Assembly (NCBI GenBank): GCA_964400105.1
Contig: CAYNTG010000020.1
Coordinates: 1-33,171, forward strand
Direction of reading: 5' to 3'
Length of the DNA: 33,171 nt
Origin: CAYNTG01 sp964400105
GTDB lineage: Bacteria; UBP14; UBA6098
How positions within the stretch are numbered: the stretch's first letter is position 1; the number at the start of each line of letters is the position of its first letter. This document shows, piece by piece, positions 28,567 to 33,171 of the stretch. The notes beneath the pieces were generated by a model that saw only the letters and a list, made by a program, of their open reading frames with translations, searched no databases and was not told where the DNA came from. A program made the position numbers and the translations under genes.

Positions 28567-30159
28567 TTATCGGTTTATCAAAGCGAATTTGCCGACGTGC
28601 GATTTGTTTTCCAAAGATAATCGATAAACATATATTCCCGATGCGAGCGTCATGCCGGATCGGTTTTGCGGAATCCATGCGAAAGCGCCGCCGGTTGTTT
28701 TGTGGTATCCAAATCCTATCTCGCCGCCGTATTCATAAACCAGCGCGCCGTCCGCCGTCCAAACGGAGAATTCCACAGGGGAATCTTCATTCGCCGTGAA
28801 CGGGAAATAGAGCGTGTCGTGCTCGCCATAGATGAATGGATTTGGATATGGCGCGAGATCGACGGCGTCCTCCGGGATATCTACATCCGCAGATGGCGCC
28901 GGGCCGGTAAGCAGCCTTCCGATGCCCGCCGACGAATATGGGTCCGGGCCGAGGTTGGCGAGCGCGCAATAGATTCCGTCGAAGCGCCATGCGCCGGGGA
29001 TCGTATTCTCTGTATCGTAGATATAGACGGAGCTGTCCGGCGTGTCGGTGCCGGATACGGAAACGGCGTGGAGGATCGCAGAGATCGGATCGTTCGGGAT
29101 ATATTCCGCCCAGAGGCCGCCGCTTTCCGGCGCGTCGATATCGATATAAATCATGCCGCCGGCCTCCGTCAATATCGAGGGAATGGAGTCGCGCGGCGTG
29201 ATTTTCGGTTCGGGCATTTTCGCCGCGTCGGTGTATCCGAATCCACGGTAATTATCCCCGACGAAAAGGTTCCATCGGGCGAAATCGCCAAAAATGTCGA
29301 GCGTCTCACGTCCGAGCGAGTCTGCCCAGAGCGAGATCGCCTCGAACGGCGATCTCTCCGGCACGCGATTCCATATATCCAGTATCGTCGCGTCGCCGAA
29401 ATTCGCTGTCAGAAAAATCGGAAAGAGGCATGATCCATAGAATCGCCCGGATGGGCTGTTGCTGTTCAATCCTTTTTCCGGCGAGCTTTGAAATGCTGCG
29501 AGATAGCCCAGGTAATCGTTCACCGCCGGGAAGTTTCGCTCCTCCGACCAAACCGCCGTCGCCTCCATCCACCACACCAAATACCCTTCGCTGCCGTAAG
29601 TGTAGTGGATCGCGTGGAAAAACTCGTGCGCGCAGGTCACCGCGAGGGCCTCCTCCTCGCGCCCGATGTAATCATGGAAACTCGCCTGCTCGAAGTCGTT
29701 CTCGATAGTTATGAAGGCCGGGCCGCTGCCGTCCGCGAGGGCGGTGTCGAGGTATGTCATGCCGTAAAATCCCATATCTTCAAAATAGACATCGGTGCGG
29801 TCGTCGCCGCCGACATCGTGCCGGTCGGCGAAGCTGCTCGAATCGGGAATCGGCGGCGGAAATCCGAGTGTATCGACGAGGCACGCGCGCGCCTTTTCGA
29901 GATAATCCGTCGCGCGCTGCGCCCAATCAGGGATGCCGTCCTCGGGGGATATATCCTCGACCGGGATGGCGTTTATTCCAATAACGTCGAACCAGACGCG
30001 GAAATGCTCCGAGTCGTAATGATACTGCCGCACGAGGCGGTCGGCGGTCAGCGGAGCCTTGGACTCCATCGCCGCCGGAAGGCCGCATTTATCGAATCCG
30101 AAAGCGACGGCGATTATGGATAATAGCACGAAAATCCCGATTTTAGCCGACAATTCCAA
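28567..30159 (-). CDS. Secreted HExxH metalloprotease (MXAN_6640-like) with C-terminal YPNPF domain
   Basis: About 530 residues. A signal peptide (KIGIFVLLSIIAVAFG) is followed by a catalytic region with HEFFH (His178, Glu179, His182) and WWMEATAVW, where Glu199 is a likely third zinc ligand. This pattern fits the putative metalloproteases named after MXAN_6640. Residues from about 438 form a domain starting YPNPFIYG and ending GIYVYRL...GKFALINR, the same type as in the propeller protein at 3795. The start is uncertain: TTG at 30159 or TTG at 30153, both just after GGAGAGG; the second has the better spacing. It overlaps the upstream M28 gene by 11-17 bases. Probably exported beyond the inner membrane. 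Confidence 0.85.
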   Translation of the reverse strand: MELSAKIGIFVLLSIIAVAFGFDKCGLPAAMESKAPLTADRLVRQYHYDSEHFRVWFDVIGINAIPVEDISPEDGIPDWAQRATDYLEKARACLVDTLGFPPPIPDSSSFADRHDVGGDDRTDVYFEDMGFYGMTYLDTALADGSGPAFITIENDFEQASFHDYIGREEEALAVTCAHEFFHAIHYTYGSEGYLVWWMEATAVWSEERNFPAVNDYLGYLAAFQSSPEKGLNSNSPSGRFYGSCLFPIFLTANFGDATILDIWNRVPERSPFEAISLWADSLGRETLDIFGDFARWNLFVGDNYRGFGYTDAAKMPEPKITPRDSIPSILTEAGGMIYIDIDAPESGGLWAEYIPNDPISAILHAVSVSGTDTPDSSVYIYDTENTIPGAWRFDGIYCALANLGPDPYSSAGIGRLLTGPAPSADVDIPEDAVDLAPYPNPFIYGEHDTLYFPFTANEDSPVEFSVWTADGALVYEYGGEIGFGYHKTTGGAFAWIPQNRSGMTLASGIYVYRLSLENKSHVGKFALINR

Positions 30160-31357
30160 ACCTCTCCGAAAAATATTTATCGACCTCGATCTCGATATCC
30201 TCCGGGATAACCCTCTCGAAGTGGAACGCTCGCGCGTTGGCTATCTCATCGATATAGTATAGAGCGATCTCCGCAAGCGACCGAAGCGAGTACTCATCGA
30301 CGTTTCGAAGGTCGTCTTCCGATGTGTGGCCGAGCGACGCTCCAAGCCCGGATCGCGCGAAATTCACCGACGGAATCCCGCGCATGGCGAATGGCATGTT
30401 GTCGCTGGAATATATACTTCGGGTGACTCTCAAGCCCATGCCGCGCAGCTTATTGCGCGAATCGATATAGTTTGCAAGCTGCTGGTCGCCGGTGATAATC
30501 GCCCTGTTATCGCCGAATATATCGCCGCCGACATCGAGGTTGAACACGATGGCGATCCGGTCGAGCTCGTCCCTGTGTTTTTCGATATAGAATTGGCTAC
30601 CGAGAAGGCCGAGCTCCTCGCTCCCGAAGAAGCAGAATCGCATCGTCCGTCTCGGCGGATTTTTGGCGAAATGGCCAATGACGCCGAGCATCTCGACGCA
30701 GCCGGCGCCGTTATCCACCGCTCCGGGCGATCCGGCCACGCTGTCGGCGTGGGCACAGACGAGGATTTCGCCGTCGTCGTGATGGCCGTGGATCGTAACG
30801 ACCATATTGCGGCTTGTCCCGACGAACTCATTCTGTTTCGTGACGAGGTGGAGCTTCGTTTTGCTGTTGGAGATAAGCTTCAAACCGGTCCCGTAGCCGA
30901 TCACCGCGCCGGGAATCCTACCGAATTTTGCGGCAAAGTCCTTTTTGAGCGACTGAAAACCGGTCTTTTTCCCCGGCGGACTCACGACGATAAATGCCGC
31001 CGCGCGAAGCCTTGCGAGCTGCTCGTAATGACGAAATGAGACGCCCTCTGGCAGGATAATGATCTCGTCGCCGTCGCTCTCGATGAATGGCAGGTTCGAC
31101 GGTTCGACATATCGAAACGGCGCGGAGATGTCCGCGCTGCCGGATAGTCCCACCGGATTGACATCGAAGCTCTGCATATCGTCGTCGAGGAGTGTTACCG
31201 TGCCGGTTCCGCGTCGAAACGTCTCGATCTCGAATGTCTCGAATGCGGGATCGAGCCCGCGCGAACGGACCTCGTCGGCGAGGATATCGAAAACGCGCTT
31301 CTCCTCCTCGGTTCCGCCGACTCTCTCGAATGCGATTTTTTTAAGTGTATCGAGCAT
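30143..31357 (-). CDS. M28-family metallopeptidase with PA-like insertion
   Basis: 404 residues with no signal peptide, so probably cytoplasmic. All M28 zinc ligands and the base are visible: His203 (CAHADS), Asp215 (AVDNGAG), Glu247 as base and Glu248 (FGSEELG), Asp275 (NLDVGGD) and His344 (GHTSEDD). Residues about 80-185 look like the protease-associated (PA) insertion found in many M28 enzymes. The family removes N-terminal amino acids or dipeptides. The ATG at 31357 is preceded by GAGGAAAG, which overlaps the dut stop; only 6 bases separate the two genes. Confidence 0.92.
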   Translation of the reverse strand: MLDTLKKIAFERVGGTEEEKRVFDILADEVRSRGLDPAFETFEIETFRRGTGTVTLLDDDMQSFDVNPVGLSGSADISAPFRYVEPSNLPFIESDGDEIIILPEGVSFRHYEQLARLRAAAFIVVSPPGKKTGFQSLKKDFAAKFGRIPGAVIGYGTGLKLISNSKTKLHLVTKQNEFVGTSRNMVVTIHGHHDDGEILVCAHADSVAGSPGAVDNGAGCVEMLGVIGHFAKNPPRRTMRFCFFGSEELGLLGSQFYIEKHRDELDRIAIVFNLDVGGDIFGDNRAIITGDQQLANYIDSRNKLRGMGLRVTRSIYSSDNMPFAMRGIPSVNFARSGLGASLGHTSEDDLRNVDEYSLRSLAEIALYYIDEIANARAFHFERVIPEDIEIEVDKYFSERFGIVG

Positions 31358-31363
31358 CTTTCC

Positions 31364-31807
31364 TCATATTCCGGTCGATCCGAAACCGCCGTTACGGTCC
31401 GTTTCGGACAGATTTTCGGATTCGATAAATCGCGCACCGGCGACCGGTTTTATCAGTAGCTGCGCGATTCGGTTGCCGCTCTCGACGGTGAAGGTCTTCT
31501 TCCCGTGATTGATCAGGATAACGCAAACCTCGCCGCGATAATCCGAATCTATCGTCCCCGGAGCGTTCAGAACCGTAACGCCGAGCCTTTTTGCGAGGCC
31601 GCTTCGCGGTCGAACCTCGCCCTCGAAGCCATTCGGGATAGCTATAGCGATTCCCGTTGGTATCGTCGAGAAATCCCCCGGAGCGATCTCGACCGGCGAA
31701 TCCACACACGCGAAAAGGTCAGCACCGGCGGAGCCTTCGCTCATAAATTTCGGCATCACAGCACTCTCGCGCAAAAGCCGAACCTTTACTTCGGGCGCAA
31801 TAATCAT
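31364..31807 (-). CDS. dut: dUTP diphosphatase (dUTPase)
   Basis: 147 residues, the usual length of the trimeric enzyme. All five motifs are present: AGADL, RPRSGLA, NAPGTIDSDYRGE, GNRIAQLL and GFGSTG. It converts dUTP to dUMP and pyrophosphate, keeping uracil out of DNA and feeding thymidylate synthesis. The ATG overlaps the M16 stop by 4 bases (ATGA, 31804-31807), so the genes are probably coupled. An M16-dut neighbourhood recurs in several bacterial groups as far as I recall; a functional link is unclear. Confidence 0.96.
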   Translation of the reverse strand: MIIAPEVKVRLLRESAVMPKFMSEGSAGADLFACVDSPVEIAPGDFSTIPTGIAIAIPNGFEGEVRPRSGLAKRLGVTVLNAPGTIDSDYRGEVCVILINHGKKTFTVESGNRIAQLLIKPVAGARFIESENLSETDRNGGFGSTGI

Positions 31808-33087
31808 GCCACCTTATCCTCCGAAATATCCAACCAGTCCGGCGATATGTCGAATCCGGGAGGGCCGAGGCATACGCCGGTCATTCGACCGGGACGAAAA
31901 AGCTCGTGCGCGATCTCTATAACGTCTTCCGGTGTGATCGCCGAGAGCTTTTCGAGTGTCTCCCCGAGCGATATATATTTGCCTTCGTAGAGTTCCGTCT
32001 CGACGAGACGCGCCAGGAGCGAACTCACCGAGTCGTTTTCGAGCTTTGTTTTACCGATCAGGCCGCGAAGTGTATCGTCGAATCGCTCGCGGATAATACC
32101 TCCGTCGATAAGTTCGTCGAAAACCCCTTGTGCTAAATCGAAGAAGCGGTTCGTATCCGACGGCTCGATGCTGGCGAATATTCCCCATAGGCCGCTATCG
32201 CTGAAGTATTCGCCGAATGAATAGATTCGATAGCCGATGCCGGCCTCCTCGCGTATCCTCTGGAAAAGCAGGCTCGAAGCGCCGCGTCCGAGGATCGTAT
32301 CGAGCACGGCGAGGGGATAACGCCTTTTGTCCTCGAATGCGAACGATTGCCCGCCGATGAATATCGAAAACTGCGAAGTATCCTTCCGAACGATCTCGAG
32401 CGAACCGACATCGATAGGGGACGGCGATGTGCGAACCTGCGGCGTGCCCTCGTTTCGGATATCGAAATATCTGGACGCCAGATCGCAGAATCGTTCGTGC
32501 TCGATATTGCCAACCGCCGCCAAAACCAGTTTGGGCGCGATATATTCGTCTTTCAAGAAATCGACGACATCATTTGGCCGAAACGAGTTCAGCGTCGCCG
32601 GGTAACCCAGGATCGGTTTTCCGAGCGGGTGATCGACGAAAACCGCCTTCGAGAAAAGCTCCCGCGCAACCTGTTGCGGCGAGTCCTCGACATCGCCGAT
32701 CTCGCTCGATACGACTGAAATCTCGCGTTTGAAAAGATCGGCGTCGATCGATGGATTGGAGATCATGTCGCCGAGTATATCCATCCCCAACTCGATCTCG
32801 TCGCCCGGAAGATAGAAATAATAGCACGTCTCCTCGTGCGATGTGTATCCGTCCTCCGAGCCGCCGACGCTCTCGAGTTGCCGCGCGATATCGAGGGCGC
32901 TTCTCGACGGCGTCCCCTTGAATATCATGTGCTCGGTCAGATGCGAAATCCCCTCTTTTCCGTGCGGGTCATCACGGCTGCCGGAATCGATCCATACGCC
33001 CGCTGCGACGCCTTGTCGCGACTTCATCGGAAGTGTGAGAATCCTCATGCCATTCGGTAAAACGGTCTTTTTCATATTATTTTTCAT
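31804..33087 (-). CDS. M16-family zinc peptidase (processing-peptidase-like)
   Basis: 427 residues from ATG 33087, two M16 half-domains. The inverted zinc motif HLTEH (His49, Glu52, His53) and a downstream Glu129 (VVSSEIGD) complete the active site. The C-terminal half keeps the Arg/Tyr substrate-binding pattern (LFQRIREEAGIGYRIYSF). Bacterial M16B enzymes degrade short peptides or process precursors. No signal peptide is seen. The start is uncertain: ATG 33087 lies directly below a promoter, ATG 33075 (KKTVLPNG) is 12 bases further in, and a TTG at 33123 falls inside the -35 box and is rejected. First gene of the minus-strand operon. Confidence 0.93.
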   Translation of the reverse strand: MKNNMKKTVLPNGMRILTLPMKSRQGVAAGVWIDSGSRDDPHGKEGISHLTEHMIFKGTPSRSALDIARQLESVGGSEDGYTSHEETCYYFYLPGDEIELGMDILGDMISNPSIDADLFKREISVVSSEIGDVEDSPQQVARELFSKAVFVDHPLGKPILGYPATLNSFRPNDVVDFLKDEYIAPKLVLAAVGNIEHERFCDLASRYFDIRNEGTPQVRTSPSPIDVGSLEIVRKDTSQFSIFIGGQSFAFEDKRRYPLAVLDTILGRGASSLLFQRIREEAGIGYRIYSFGEYFSDSGLWGIFASIEPSDTNRFFDLAQGVFDELIDGGIIRERFDDTLRGLIGKTKLENDSVSSLLARLVETELYEGKYISLGETLEKLSAITPEDVIEIAHELFRPGRMTGVCLGPPGFDISPDWLDISEDKVA

Positions 33088-33094
33088 AGTCTTT

Positions 33095-33123
33095 AATCTA
33101 TCCTTCGATAGTCTATATGTCAA
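33095..33123 (-). promoter_or_regulatory. Sigma70-like promoter of the peptidase operon
   Basis: Read on the minus strand: TTGACA (33123-33118), a 17-base spacer, TAGATT (33100-33095), then seven bases to ATG 33087. Transcription would begin at or next to the start codon, giving a leaderless or nearly leaderless message. The bases AAGGA inside the spacer could act as a ribosome site only if transcription began further upstream. Confidence 0.5.
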
Positions 33124-33171
33124 TTTGGATTGCTGATTTTCTATAAAAAACTCACCTTCCGCGCTGTCACG

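Noticed and set aside
1..33171. tRNA, rRNA, integrase, transposase or phage genes
   Set aside because: None was recognised by eye on either strand, so I see no direct evidence of a recent mobile insertion.

Overview
The window comes from a Gram-negative bacterium of unknown identity. It has apolipoprotein N-acyltransferase, two lipoproteins, an outer-membrane beta-barrel candidate, and exported proteins ending in a YPNPF...GIY-type C-terminal domain of the kind common in the FCB superphylum and neighbouring candidate phyla. Base composition is moderately GC-rich. A run of exactly 100 N shows that this is a draft scaffold, probably from a metagenome. I cannot name the phylum from this sequence.

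Layout. (1) 1-92: the tail of an unidentified gene. (2) 93-552: no gene; a cloverleaf-like inverted-repeat element (97-199) and a 48-bp tandem repeat (274-417). (3) 553-7015, + strand: a promoter and a tightly coupled five-gene operon (HD-domain protein, purM, lnt, a beta-propeller protein with C-terminal sorting-like domain, and a FemAB/GNAT-like transferase). Every junction is a 4-bp stop/start overlap. (4) 7016-7383: a terminator, palindromes and a promoter. (5) 7384-27506, + strand: a second probable operon. It opens with a giant lipoprotein of about 5,096 residues and about 48 Ig-like (Big_1/invasin-type) domains, followed by a small beta-barrel candidate, an exported TPR protein, a cyclophilin lipoprotein and a SagB-type nitroreductase. 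(6) 27507-33123, - strand, convergent: a third operon read from the right edge, with an M16 peptidase, dUTPase, an M28 peptidase, a secreted HExxH metalloprotease with the same C-terminal domain as the propeller protein, and an M42 aminopeptidase.

The giant gene is cut in the assembly by 100 N. The 55 bases before the gap and the 55 bases after it are identical. Removing the N run and one copy restores an open frame and one normal-length Ig domain, so the two coding pieces are almost certainly one gene. Within it the domains alternate strictly between two types over about 41 consecutive domains, and an eight-domain block appears duplicated (12234-14693 and 14694-17189).

Working picture (inference): operon 2 encodes a very long lipid-anchored surface or periplasmic stalk with candidate envelope helpers (barrel, TPR, prolyl isomerase). 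Operon 1 supplies lipoprotein acylation plus housekeeping functions. Operon 3 is a peptidase set with a nucleotide-pool enzyme inside it. The giant-lipoprotein operon is the best candidate for an undescribed system.
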